Origin: Burkholderiaceae bacterium
GTDB taxonomy: Bacteria > Pseudomonadota > Gammaproteobacteria > Burkholderiales > Burkholderiaceae_E
DNA length: 36,222 nucleotides
Direction of reading: 5' to 3'
Assembly: GCA_021463505.1 (NCBI GenBank)
Contig: JAJTYR010000034.1
Span: forward strand, 1-36,222
Shown here: positions 26,182-34,375 of the stretch, piece after piece
Layout: each line of letters starts with the position of its first letter
Position numbering within the stretch: the first letter of the stretch is position 1
Translations under genes and position numbers: made by a program
Notes under the pieces: model-generated
What the model was told of the DNA's origin: nothing
Seen by the model: only the letters and a program-made list of their open reading frames with translations
Databases searched by the model: none

Positions 26182-27195
26182 ATGTTAGATAAAACTCGCG
26201 CCAAGCGTGACGACGACGCTGCCGTCCACGCGTATCTGCATGAAACCTTGGGAGTCGCTCCCAAGGTTCGCGCGTGGGCGGGGAGTGGCAAGCTGCCCTA
26301 TTTCCTGCAGGAAGCGTTCGAGGTCCGGGAACTGAAGCTCCTGGATCGCCAGATTCTCCTGGCGATCGATCAGCGGGCCGACCGACCGGGGCTGGCCAAC
26401 GTTCGAGGGCAGTTGGACAAGCTGCGACAACTTGCCGGGATGCCGGTGGTCTACGTCACCCGCACCCTCGCGTCCTACGAACGCAAGCGCCTCATCGAGC
26501 AGAAGGTGCCGTTCCTGGTGCCGGGCAACCAGCTCTATCTGCCGGAACTCGGGATCGACCTGCGCGAGTATTTTCGCAAGCCGTCGGTCGCTGCGCAGAC
26601 CGCGCTCAGCCCGGCGACGCAGGCGATGCTGATCGCTGTCCTGTTGCGAAGGCCGTGGCGCGCCGAGTGGCAGCCCGCCGAGGTGGTCGGCGAGCTGGGC
26701 TACACCCCGATGACCCTGTCGCGCGCAGTCAAGGAGCTCACGGCCGCCGGCATCGCGACCCTGCGCACCGAGGGGAGGGTGCGATGGCTTCATACGGAGC
26801 GCACGGCCGCGCAGACCTGGGAGCACGCGAGACCGATGTTGCGCAGCCCGGTCAAGCGTCGGGTCTGGATGCTTCCCCCTCCGAAGTCGAGGCCGCGTCC
26901 GCTGAGGCTCGCGGGTCTGAGCGCGCTCGCGCGGTTTTCGATGCTCAGTGAACCCCAGTGGCCGACCTACGCCGTCGCACAGGCGGAGTGGAAGGCGGCG
27001 ACACAGGCCGGCTTCGAGACGCTGCCGGAGCCGCTGCCGGGTGCCTGTGAATGGGAACTCTGGCACTACAGCCCAGCACTCGTGCGAGACAGCGATACCG
27101 TCGATCCGCTTTCCTTGACACTCAGCCTGCAGGGCAACCCTGACGAGCGTGTTCAACTTGCGCTGGATGAACTCAAGGGGCGCTTTCCGTGGTGA
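26182..27195 (+). CDS. AbiEi-like antitoxin / winged-helix transcriptional regulator
   Basis: The protein has 337 residues and is paired with an AbiEii toxin gene that overlaps its 3' end. Residues about 145-205 (SPATQAMLIAVLLRR, then VVGELGYTPMTLSRAVKELT and a beta wing with VRWLHTE) form a MarR-like winged helix. An earlier region, about 55-130, has the LDRQILLAID...KRLIEQKVPFLVPGNQLY layout common to regulators that sit with nucleotidyltransferase toxins. The C-terminal 130 residues are the likely toxin-neutralising part. In AbiE systems the antitoxin represses its own operon and counters the toxin without stable complex formation (type IV). The start follows an inverted repeat and has no ribosome site. 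AbiEi identity is inferred mainly from pairing and fold; direct sequence kinship to the classic antitoxin is unproven. Confidence 0.75.
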   Translation: MLDKTRAKRDDDAAVHAYLHETLGVAPKVRAWAGSGKLPYFLQEAFEVRELKLLDRQILLAIDQRADRPGLANVRGQLDKLRQLAGMPVVYVTRTLASYERKRLIEQKVPFLVPGNQLYLPELGIDLREYFRKPSVAAQTALSPATQAMLIAVLLRRPWRAEWQPAEVVGELGYTPMTLSRAVKELTAAGIATLRTEGRVRWLHTERTAAQTWEHARPMLRSPVKRRVWMLPPPKSRPRPLRLAGLSALARFSMLSEPQWPTYAVAQAEWKAATQAGFETLPEPLPGACEWELWHYSPALVRDSDTVDPLSLTLSLQGNPDERVQLALDELKGRFPW

Positions 27196-27965
27196 GGGGA
27201 CTGGACGTCTTTCGTGAGCACTTCGCCGGCCACGCCGACCAGTTCGTGCTGATCGGCGGCACGGCCGCGACGCTTGCGATGGAAGAGGCGGGGCTCGAGT
27301 TTCGTGCCACGAAGGACCTGGACATCGTCCTGCACATCGAGGCGCTCAGCCCGTCATTCGGCGAAGTGTTCTGGCGCTTCGTCGAAGCGGGCGGCTACGA
27401 AATCCGACAGGCCAGCGACACTGGGAAGCCGGTCTTCTATCGATTCCAGAAGCCGGCCGATGATCGCTTTCCCGCCATGATCGAGCTGTTCTGCCGGGCC
27501 CCTGAGGGGATCAAGCTGGCCGAAGGAAGTCACCTCACACCGATTCCCGTCGACGAGGCCGTCGCGAGCTTGTCCGCGATCCTGCTCGACGATGCCTACT
27601 ACGAGTTCATCCTTGCAGGACGCAGGGAAGTCGACGGCCTGCCGTGGGTGGGCGAGGACAGGCTGATTCCGCTCAAGGCGAGCGCCTGGCTCGACCTCGG
27701 CGAACGCCAGTCCAAGGGCGAGCCGATCGACACCAAGAACATTCGCAAGCACGCGAACGACGTGCTCCGCCTGTCGCAGCTGCTCGCCCCGGACACGCGA
27801 ATACCAGTCGTCGAGCGAATCGCGCAGGACTTGAACCGCTTCCTCGACGCGATCGAGGCAGATCGCTCGATCGATCCGAAGTCGCTCAAGATCAACAGCA
27901 GCGTCGGCGAGATTGCCGAACGGATCGCGCGGGCCTACGGCTTGAGTCGACCCCGCGAGGCGTGA
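27189..27965 (+). CDS. AbiEii-family nucleotidyltransferase toxin
   Basis: The protein has 258 residues. The start is GTG 27189 (or GTG 27192, one codon on), with AAGGGG (27175-27180) 8 bases upstream; it overlaps the antitoxin's stop. Polymerase-beta-like nucleotidyltransferase motifs are intact: LIGGTAATLA (GGT at 23-25), then TKDLDIVL with the metal-binding D43 and D45. Motifs K164 in KASAWLDL and KHANDVLRL (K187, D191) match the later AbiEii signatures. These toxins are bacteriostatic and act on nucleic-acid or tRNA targets by adding nucleotides, and they abort phage infection. Its 3' end faces the WYL gene's 3' end, with only 25 bp between. No rho-independent hairpin is apparent in that gap. 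Confidence 0.88.
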   Translation: MVRGLDVFREHFAGHADQFVLIGGTAATLAMEEAGLEFRATKDLDIVLHIEALSPSFGEVFWRFVEAGGYEIRQASDTGKPVFYRFQKPADDRFPAMIELFCRAPEGIKLAEGSHLTPIPVDEAVASLSAILLDDAYYEFILAGRREVDGLPWVGEDRLIPLKASAWLDLGERQSKGEPIDTKNIRKHANDVLRLSQLLAPDTRIPVVERIAQDLNRFLDAIEADRSIDPKSLKINSSVGEIAERIARAYGLSRPREA

Positions 27966-27990
27966 TCGTCATCCGGCGACCGGGCAGCGG

Positions 27991-28812
27991 CTACTCGGCC
28001 CAGATAGCGTCCCCGAGCCTTTCGGCATTGCTGACGAGCAACTGGAACTCCGGTGGCTTGTGCTTGGCCGCGTTGGTCGCCAGCCGCAGGTCTTGAACGA
28101 TGTACCCGACGAGGCAGCGGCGCACGCTCAGCTGGCGCGCACTGGCCCCCGGAAAATACTCGGCCGCGATCATGCTCTGCTGCTCGGCCGTGAGATCGGG
28201 ATGTGCCACGATCGTTACGGTGGTGATCTCGTTCCAGTCCTTGTCGTCCGATCGACGCGCTGGCGCTGGCGATTCCACGAGGCTGGCGTTCGCCACCCGG
28301 CCCAGCGTGAAGTCGCGGAAGTCCCGACGCTCAGTACACCAGGCGCGCATGTGCCACCGGCGTGGCACTCGGACGAGTGCGTGCGGGAACACAAGCCGGT
28401 CGGTACCGGACGGGTGGTTCATCGATCGGTAGACGAGCTGCAGGCCGATCCCTTTCCGTATGGCCTGCACGACCGCGGCGAAGGTCTCGGGCGCCACGAC
28501 CGAAAGGTCACGTCTCGCGTCCTCGAGGAGCGGGTCGCGGGCCGCCGGCTGCTCTGCGCCTGCCACGATGCGTAGATAGTCGTCTGGCGACTGACGCTTT
28601 TCCCGGTCTTGCTGACCGGGCGTCAAGCGCAATGGCGCGTGTGCAGTGGAGCGCGCTGCGCGATCACCCACGCGCTTCCGGAGCGCACCCATCAACCGGC
28701 TCGCCCAGACGGCTTGGACGCCCAGCAGCTCCCGAATTCGGTAGTTGTCGATCTCGCCCTCCCAAAGGAGGACGGTTTCGAGGTCGGCTACCCGATCTGC
28801 AGCGGAGTCCAT
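27991..28812 (-). CDS. WYL-domain transcriptional regulator of the Wadjet operon
   Basis: The protein has 273 residues, encoded divergently from jetA. Residues about 1-60 (LETVLLWEGEIDNYRIRELLGV then WASRLMGALRKRVG) form an N-terminal winged helix. Residues about 119-175 are the WYL core: LVYRSMNHPSG, then PRRWHMRAWC, where the namesake Trp-Tyr-Leu reads W153-H154-M155, and FRDFTLGRV. The C-terminal part completes the usual BrxR/CapW-type layout, in which the WYL domain is thought to sense a nucleic-acid or nucleotide ligand released by damage or infection and to relieve repression. The start at 28812 coincides with the predicted transcription start, so the mRNA is probably leaderless. It lies next to inverted-repeat half-sites, so repression of both itself and jetABCD is likely. 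Confidence 0.87.
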   Translation of the reverse strand: MDSAADRVADLETVLLWEGEIDNYRIRELLGVQAVWASRLMGALRKRVGDRAARSTAHAPLRLTPGQQDREKRQSPDDYLRIVAGAEQPAARDPLLEDARRDLSVVAPETFAAVVQAIRKGIGLQLVYRSMNHPSGTDRLVFPHALVRVPRRWHMRAWCTERRDFRDFTLGRVANASLVESPAPARRSDDKDWNEITTVTIVAHPDLTAEQQSMIAAEYFPGASARQLSVRRCLVGYIVQDLRLATNAAKHKPPEFQLLVSNAERLGDAIWAE

Positions 28813-28818
28813 GCTGAA

Positions 28819-28847
28819 ATTATCCTACAGGCTAATTTGACTTGCAA
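28819..28847 (-). promoter_or_regulatory. Promoter of the WYL regulator, - strand
   Basis: Read on the - strand: TTGCAA (28847-28842), 17-bp spacer, GATAAT (28824-28819), five of six matching the -10 consensus. Transcription would start about 28812, which is the A of the regulator's ATG, so the message would have no leader. The same TTGCAA, being its own reverse complement, is also the -35 of the jetA promoter. Confidence 0.65.
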
Positions 28848-28870
28848 GCTAATTTAGTCCGTAGTATAAA
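28842..28870 (+). promoter_or_regulatory. Promoter of jetABCD
   Basis: TTGCAA (28842-28847) and TATAAA (28865-28870, five of six) are 17 bp apart. Transcription should start near 28877, leaving about 12 bases before ATG 28890, just enough to include the AAGGA ribosome site at 28879-28883. The inverted repeat 28848-28875 covers the spacer and the whole -10, so a bound repressor would block it. Confidence 0.7.
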
Positions 28871-28875
28871 TTAGC
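28848..28875. promoter_or_regulatory. 9-bp inverted repeat operator at the jetA promoter
   Basis: GCTAATTTA (28848-28856) and TAAATTAGC (28867-28875) are perfect reverse complements with a 10-bp spacer. A third copy of the half-site, GCTAATTT, lies at 28831-28838 inside the WYL gene's own promoter spacer, 17 bp from the first arm. The region is strikingly A+T-rich against its surroundings. A dimeric WYL regulator is the obvious binder. Confidence 0.72.
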
Positions 28876-28889
28876 GTCAAGGATAAGTC

Positions 28890-30326
28890 ATGAACCTCTT
28901 CGATCGGATCCCGCATGGACTCTTCGCCGCGCTGACCGGACGCAACAATCGTCGCGCCTGGGATCTGATGGTACGGTTGTCGGATCGCTACTTCGGCCCG
29001 GATGCCGTGCCTCCGTACCCTGACGGGTACCTGCACGACCAGATCGTCAAGGAAATCGAGCGCTTCCTCCTCGACGCGGGGTGGGAGCACGAAGGCGACG
29101 ATCCCGTGCCCGAAGTGGCCACGCCGCTGTCGATCCAGGCCAATCAGCTACTGGCACGTCTTGTAGAGACCGGGTGGCTCACCGAGGAGCGGGTTGGGCT
29201 GCGTCGCTTCGTGAGCATGCGGCCTGTCGTTGCGCGGTTCTTCGACACCATCCAGCAGTTCGTCACGGAAGGACCTCAGCTCTTCGGCGGCAACGTCCTC
29301 CTGGTCTACAACCAGCTCAAGAGCGTTTCGCAGGACCCGAGAGGCCAGGCGGGAGGCTTCGTGAGTGCAGCGCAGCTCTGCGTGCGGCTCATCAATTCCC
29401 TGAACGCGACCACCCTTCGGGTCCGCGACTTGATGAAGGAGCTCACGCAGGAGGCCGAGACGCCAGTATTCGTCCGACGGTTCTTCAGCGAGCACATCAG
29501 CGAGCTCTACGTTCGTGACTTCAAGCAGCTTCGCACCGAGAACCATCCGCTGCGACTGCGCTACGAAATCATCGAGCTCGTCAACGCGGTCGCCCTGGAG
29601 GGTCCGGCGCGCGTCGCATTGCTGCAGGGCTATGCGGAGCTTCCCGGCAACCGGCCCGGTGAGGAGGAAGAACTTCTGGAGCGCGATGTACAGCGCTTTC
29701 GGCGCCTCCTCGACGTCGAGAAGTTCCTCGATCGGATGGACCGAGTGATGGACGCCGCAACACAGCGCGCAGTCGCCTACCTCGGTTATCGATTGAAGGC
29801 CTCGGAGCGAATCGAGGAGGTGATCGCGGACACGGTGCGCGCCGTCGTCGCCGCGGACGAGCGCAGCGTTCCGCTCGAGGGTCGACTTCTTTCGCCATCG
29901 CCCGTGGTCGGCGACAACCGCTTGAGGCTTCCGGTCGAGCCGCCGCCGGTTCCCAAACGCACGGCGTTGCGCAAGAGGGAGATGACACCTCACGAGAAGG
30001 CCGTCCATTTCCTGCGCAAAGCGATGATCGCCCATCGCGATACCGCGCCGGCCGCCGTGCGCCGCTACATCGCCGAGTACCTATCGCCGGGAGCGCGGGT
30101 TACTGCGCAAGACCTCCCGGTCGGCAGCGTCCCCGATGCCGTTTCCTACCTTGTGCTCATGCGTCTCGCCGCCATCAGCTCCCGCAACCCCGCCGCGGTG
30201 CGACGCAATCCGCTTCTGCGCAGCCTTGGTTTCGAAGTCTCGCTGATCGCCGGCAGTCGGGCCGATACGGAGTACTTCAACGTTCCCAACTTCCAGGTCA
30301 CTCGGAGAGATCGAGATGCCACGTAA
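28890..30326 (+). CDS. jetA: Wadjet component JetA (MukF-like kleisin)
   Basis: The protein has 478 residues; AAGGA (28879-28883) lies 6 bases ahead of the ATG. Its N-terminus MNLFDRIPHGLFAALTG, its length, and its position first in a jetABCD order with the hallmark JetC and JetD genes downstream identify it as the kleisin-type subunit, which bridges the SMC heads like MukF in MukBEF. Residues about 140-165 (FGGNVLLVYNQLKSV) and a helical middle part fit the family layout. A basic, Pro-rich linker (about 345-365) separates the N- and C-terminal halves, as expected for a kleisin that holds two binding sites apart. Its last codons overlap jetB by 11 bp, so the subunits are probably made in a fixed ratio. 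Confidence 0.88.
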   Translation: MNLFDRIPHGLFAALTGRNNRRAWDLMVRLSDRYFGPDAVPPYPDGYLHDQIVKEIERFLLDAGWEHEGDDPVPEVATPLSIQANQLLARLVETGWLTEERVGLRRFVSMRPVVARFFDTIQQFVTEGPQLFGGNVLLVYNQLKSVSQDPRGQAGGFVSAAQLCVRLINSLNATTLRVRDLMKELTQEAETPVFVRRFFSEHISELYVRDFKQLRTENHPLRLRYEIIELVNAVALEGPARVALLQGYAELPGNRPGEEEELLERDVQRFRRLLDVEKFLDRMDRVMDAATQRAVAYLGYRLKASERIEEVIADTVRAVVAADERSVPLEGRLLSPSPVVGDNRLRLPVEPPPVPKRTALRKREMTPHEKAVHFLRKAMIAHRDTAPAAVRRYIAEYLSPGARVTAQDLPVGSVPDAVSYLVLMRLAAISSRNPAAVRRNPLLRSLGFEVSLIAGSRADTEYFNVPNFQVTRRDRDAT

Positions 30327-30975
30327 CTGGCGATCGTTGGCGGAGGCATCCGACGGGATCTATACGGTCGACGACTTCAAGCAGTCGCTGTACCAGTTGA
30401 TCGCGCAGCAGTGCCTGTATGCCCGCTTCAACCATCAGAGCACGGCCTTTCGGATCGTCTCGGCGCACCGTCGCGATTTCGAAGAGGCCGTGGAGCTTAT
30501 GGGTCTTCGACTCGGCTTCAACGAGCGCCTGGCCTTCTGCTACGTCGTTCCAGAAACGGTCAAGCTCACGCCGCTCGACACCCAGGACACGTTGTTTCTT
30601 CTCGTGCTGCGACAGCTCTACCACCTGCGTGGCAGTACCGGCGAACTGACCGACGAGGGTGACGCCATCGTAGGGATCGAGGAGCTGGTCGCCACGTACC
30701 GCTCGATCACCGGACGCACCTTGGAAACGAAGAATCAGGGCGTGGTGAAGGGCCTGGTGAAGACCGCCGCGCGATGCGGACTGGCTCGTCTGATCGATAC
30801 GCCCGAGGGTGATCCCCAGCCCTTCGCGGTCGCGATTCTTCCGGCGATCGCCGAGGTGCTGAGCGAGCACGCCGTCGGCCGCTTTGGCGCACATCTGAAG
30901 TCCGCGTTGGTGTCGAGCGATCCCTCGGGCGATGGCGTCGCGAGCGCACAGGAGGCCGCACGTGAAGACGCTTAG
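30316..30975 (+). CDS. jetB: Wadjet component JetB (MukE-like)
   Basis: The protein has 219 residues, a normal length for JetB. GGAGA (30303-30307) precedes the ATG at 30316, which lies inside jetA's last codons. It is a tandem winged-helix KITE-type subunit that binds the kleisin and DNA; visible features are a helix-rich start (YTVDDFKQSLYQLIAQQCLY), then LRLGFNERLAFCYV-type strands and LLVLRQLYHLRG. Like MukE, it has no catalytic motif. Its 3' end overlaps jetC by 14 bp. The assignment rests on order, size and these segments. Confidence 0.88.
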   Translation: MPRNWRSLAEASDGIYTVDDFKQSLYQLIAQQCLYARFNHQSTAFRIVSAHRRDFEEAVELMGLRLGFNERLAFCYVVPETVKLTPLDTQDTLFLLVLRQLYHLRGSTGELTDEGDAIVGIEELVATYRSITGRTLETKNQGVVKGLVKTAARCGLARLIDTPEGDPQPFAVAILPAIAEVLSEHAVGRFGAHLKSALVSSDPSGDGVASAQEAAREDA

Positions 30976-33900
30976 CGCCCTGCATCTCGTGCAGTTCTCG
31001 TTCTGGGACTACGAGACCTTCAACCTCCGCCGCGGTGGAACGGCTTTCTTGGGGCCTAACGGGGCTGGCAAGACGAGCCTCGCAGATGCAGTGCAGATCG
31101 CCCTCGTCGGCGCGCACGGCAATCACATGCACTTCAATGCCCAGTCGGTGCACAGAGACCATCGCTCGGTCCGAGACTATGCGCTCGGCACGATGCGCTC
31201 TGGCGAGGGGGATCAGGGCGTATTGGCTCGCAAACGGGACGAGGCGCTCTCGTACATCACCTTGATCTTCGAGGGCGAGTCCGCCGCCGACGTCGTCAGC
31301 GCGGGCGTTTGTCTTCATTCTGTGGCGACCGACAAGAACCATCGAACCCTCGGCTTGTACATCCTGCCGGGCGTTCGACTGGCGTTGGAAGATCATCTTG
31401 GCGCGCTCGACGATGGGGGCAAGGCGCCTCTGGACTGGCCGACCTTCGAGGCCTTGGCACGCAGGCTTGCCAGGCAGGCTGGACGGACTCCCACGCTGAC
31501 GGCGAAGCCGGAGACGTACCTGAACGAACTGCTGCACGTGCTGCAACACAAGGGCCGTGCGATCGACAAGGACAAGTTCCTCCGCGCGCTCGCACAGAGT
31601 CTTCGGCTGAAGGGCATCCAGAGCGTCAACGACTACCTGCGCGGGTACCTTGTCGACGCACAGCCGATCGACAAGCAGGGGACCTTGAAGCACATCAAGA
31701 CCGTGCGCTCGCTCGTTCTTCAGATCGAGGAGGTCAAGCAGCAAATCGCGCGTCTGACGGACATCGACAAGCGATTCCACAGCGTCGCAGCGCAGTACCG
31801 GACTCGCGCCGTCGCGAACGCAGTGCGGCTTCTTCTGCAAGTAGAGTCGGCGGACCAACGCGTCAGCAACCTGTTGTCGAGAGAGCGGGAACTGTCCGGC
31901 GAGATTGACACGCTCGCGAAATCCATCGACGAGGGCACGCGCCGGATGGAGGCGGCGCGAGAGGAACATCAGAGGCTCCTGGCCGCCTACAACGCGGATC
32001 CCGCCTCCCAGAACCCCGAGCACGCGCGTCAGCTCAGGGCCGCCCTGCAGACCAGCGTGACGACTTGCCGGCGGGCGGTGGAGCGGCTCGTTCTGGAAGT
32101 GCGGGATGCGCTCGAATCTGTACAGGGCATCAGCCACGCCTCCGACGCCGCCTCGTTGTCGGAGATTGGGCGTCTCGTCGCGAAGTGGGAGGCGCGGGCG
32201 CGCGCTGGAACCCTGCCGGACTCCGACGCGTTTGACGAAGCACTCACGGCGCTCAGCGCGGCAGCCGGGGATCTTTCAAGTCTTCGGCAACTGCTCGACG
32301 AGCGCGCGGCGCTCGCTGCCCAGCGCCTCGCCAGTGCGACGGAGCGGGCGAAGGCCGCCGAGAAGGGTATCCGCCTGACGGATTCGGGCGACGTCGCTGC
32401 GGCGATGGCGATGTTTCGCTCTGCTGGCATCGAAAGCGTCACGGTCGGCAGCGTCGTCAGTGTCAAGGACTCGTCCTGGCAGTCCGCGATCGAGTCGTTC
32501 CTCGGCCGCAACCGGCATGCCCTCGTCGTTGCCTACGGCCGGGAACGGGAAGCGGTCCGCCTGCTTCGAACTGCACCTCGCCCGCTGTTCGAGGTCACGA
32601 TCGTGCAGCCATCGCACATCCGCGATGACCTGAAACGCAGCTACGACGCAACGACCGTGGCATCGCTCCTCGAAAGCTCGAACAGCATCGCGCTGACATA
32701 CCTGCGTCGCCTTCTGGGGCAGATGCGCCAGGTCGACACCGAGGAGGAGCTTGAACGACATGAGCGCGCTCTGACGCGCGACGGCATGCTGAGCGCCAAC
32801 GGTGGAACGCGAAGAATCCGCCTACTGGCATCGTCGGAATGGGTGTTGGGTGCTCGCATTTCGAGCGAAGAGCGCGAGGCTCTGCGAGCGGAGGTCTTGG
32901 ATGCAACCCGGGCGGACGGCGAGGCCAAGAACGGAGTGCGGCTCGCCATGGAAGCGACGAACCGCGTGACAAGTGTCCTGCGCGACGTCACGCCAGAGCG
33001 CATTCGTGTGTCGCTCGACGAACTGCAAGACGCGAAGCGTTCGCTGGACGACACACCGGACCCGACCACGATCGACCTGCCGAGCCACCTCGTGGAGCTC
33101 AAGGGCCGAGTCGACACCGCGAAGCGTGCGGCCGACGATCTCGAGCGAGCGCTGACGGAACTGCGCGAGACTCGAGGAAAGAGAGGGGGTGCGCTTGAGG
33201 AAACGCGGACGAATCTGGGCAAGGCGCAGAGCGACCTCACTGATCTTCAGACGCGGTATGGCGCCGCGACGGAGGATGTCGACTATGACGTGGAGGCCGC
33301 AGCGACCACCTATGACAGAGCGCGCGAAATCGACTCAGCCGAGGGTCCTGTCGCGGCCCTGACGTTCCTGGAGACTGAAGCAAGGCGGGCGAACGACCGG
33401 ATCGTCAAGTCGGAGTCGGATGCAAAGGCCGAGTTCACGGCATTCATCAACGAGATGTCGATCAACCTCGTCGAAGAGCGAAGTGACTGGCGAAAGGCTG
33501 CGACGTGGGTTCGGAACCATGTCCAGAAGCTCACCGCTTCGACCCTGGTGGAATATGAGCAGGAGGCCAAGGCGGCGCGCGAGGCCGCCAACCAGTCATT
33601 CCGTGCCGACGTTGCCTACCGCATGCGCGAGGCGATCAAGCGTGTGGAACACGACATTGATGATCTGAACAGAATTCTCCGTGCGTGCCCGGAATTTACC
33701 GGCGGCGAGAAGTACCGATTCGTGGCCACACCCGCGCTCGCGCACAAGGCGCTATACGAGCTCATCCAGAGCAGCGCCTTTCTGGAGTCGGGGTCCTCGC
33801 CCTTGTTCGAGGCGGCCGACGATGTCCAGAAGAAGCTGGTTTCGTTCCTCGAGGCGTGCGAGACCGGCGCCGACAAGGCCAATAACCCGCTCGAAGACTA

Positions 33901-34375
33901 TCGACTCCTGTTCAACTTCGACCTCGAGATCCGCGTCGGCGACAAGAAAGTCGATTCGCTCAGCAAGCGGCTCGGCGTGGGGTCGAACGGCGAACACCTG
34001 GTGCCCTTCTACGTCATCGCGGGCGCTTCGCTCGCCAATGCCTATCGCCTGAAGGCAGGGGAGCCGCACGAGGGCACGGCCGTGATGATCATCGACGAGG
34101 CGTTCCACGGCTTCGATGCCCAGAACGCCTACGTCACGGCGCAGTTCCTGCGATCGCTCGGTCTGCAACTCGTCATGGCGGCGCCGGATGCGGACGTCGG
34201 GAAGCTGGTGCCGGTCCTCGACTCTTACTACGATCTCGATCGCTTTGGATCGGATGTCTTCACGAGCGAGGTGATCGTCAAGGAAGACGCCCGACGGCTC
34301 CTTGAAACCGACATGCCGAGTCGCAATCCGCAACTCGTTGAGCAAATGGCGGTGAAGTTCGGTAGCCCGGCATGA
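30962..34375 (+). CDS. jetC: Wadjet component JetC (SMC/MukB-like ATPase)
   Basis: The protein has 1137 residues. The start is GTG 30962, chosen because GGAGG (30951-30955) lies 6 bases ahead and it gives the family's N-terminus VKTLSALHLVQFSFWD; upstream ATG 30932 would add only a basic extension. Walker A is FLGPNGAGKTSLADA (K37). The centre holds two long coiled-coil arms (about 280-480 and 640-920) around a hinge region (about 500-640). Near the C-terminus come the ABC-signature equivalent RLGVGSNGEHLVPF and Walker B VMIIDEAFHGFDAQN (D1045, E1046), then QLVMAAPDADVGKL. With JetA and JetB it forms the loop-extruding motor that recognises small circular DNA. Its stop overlaps jetD's start (ATGA). 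Confidence 0.94.
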   Translation: MKTLSALHLVQFSFWDYETFNLRRGGTAFLGPNGAGKTSLADAVQIALVGAHGNHMHFNAQSVHRDHRSVRDYALGTMRSGEGDQGVLARKRDEALSYITLIFEGESAADVVSAGVCLHSVATDKNHRTLGLYILPGVRLALEDHLGALDDGGKAPLDWPTFEALARRLARQAGRTPTLTAKPETYLNELLHVLQHKGRAIDKDKFLRALAQSLRLKGIQSVNDYLRGYLVDAQPIDKQGTLKHIKTVRSLVLQIEEVKQQIARLTDIDKRFHSVAAQYRTRAVANAVRLLLQVESADQRVSNLLSRERELSGEIDTLAKSIDEGTRRMEAAREEHQRLLAAYNADPASQNPEHARQLRAALQTSVTTCRRAVERLVLEVRDALESVQGISHASDAASLSEIGRLVAKWEARARAGTLPDSDAFDEALTALSAAAGDLSSLRQLLDERAALAAQRLASATERAKAAEKGIRLTDSGDVAAAMAMFRSAGIESVTVGSVVSVKDSSWQSAIESFLGRNRHALVVAYGREREAVRLLRTAPRPLFEVTIVQPSHIRDDLKRSYDATTVASLLESSNSIALTYLRRLLGQMRQVDTEEELERHERALTRDGMLSANGGTRRIRLLASSEWVLGARISSEEREALRAEVLDATRADGEAKNGVRLAMEATNRVTSVLRDVTPERIRVSLDELQDAKRSLDDTPDPTTIDLPSHLVELKGRVDTAKRAADDLERALTELRETRGKRGGALEETRTNLGKAQSDLTDLQTRYGAATEDVDYDVEAAATTYDRAREIDSAEGPVAALTFLETEARRANDRIVKSESDAKAEFTAFINEMSINLVEERSDWRKAATWVRNHVQKLTASTLVEYEQEAKAAREAANQSFRADVAYRMREAIKRVEHDIDDLNRILRACPEFTGGEKYRFVATPALAHKALYELIQSSAFLESGSSPLFEAADDVQKKLVSFLEACETGADKANNPLEDYRLLFNFDLEIRVGDKKVDSLSKRLGVGSNGEHLVPFYVIAGASLANAYRLKAGEPHEGTAVMIIDEAFHGFDAQNAYVTAQFLRSLGLQLVMAAPDADVGKLVPVLDSYYDLDRFGSDVFTSEVIVKEDARRLLETDMPSRNPQLVEQMAVKFGSPA

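Noticed and set aside
30707-32137. Open frame of 476 codons on the - strand
   Set aside because: Antisense to jetB/jetC with their Walker A and start site; no motif of its own.
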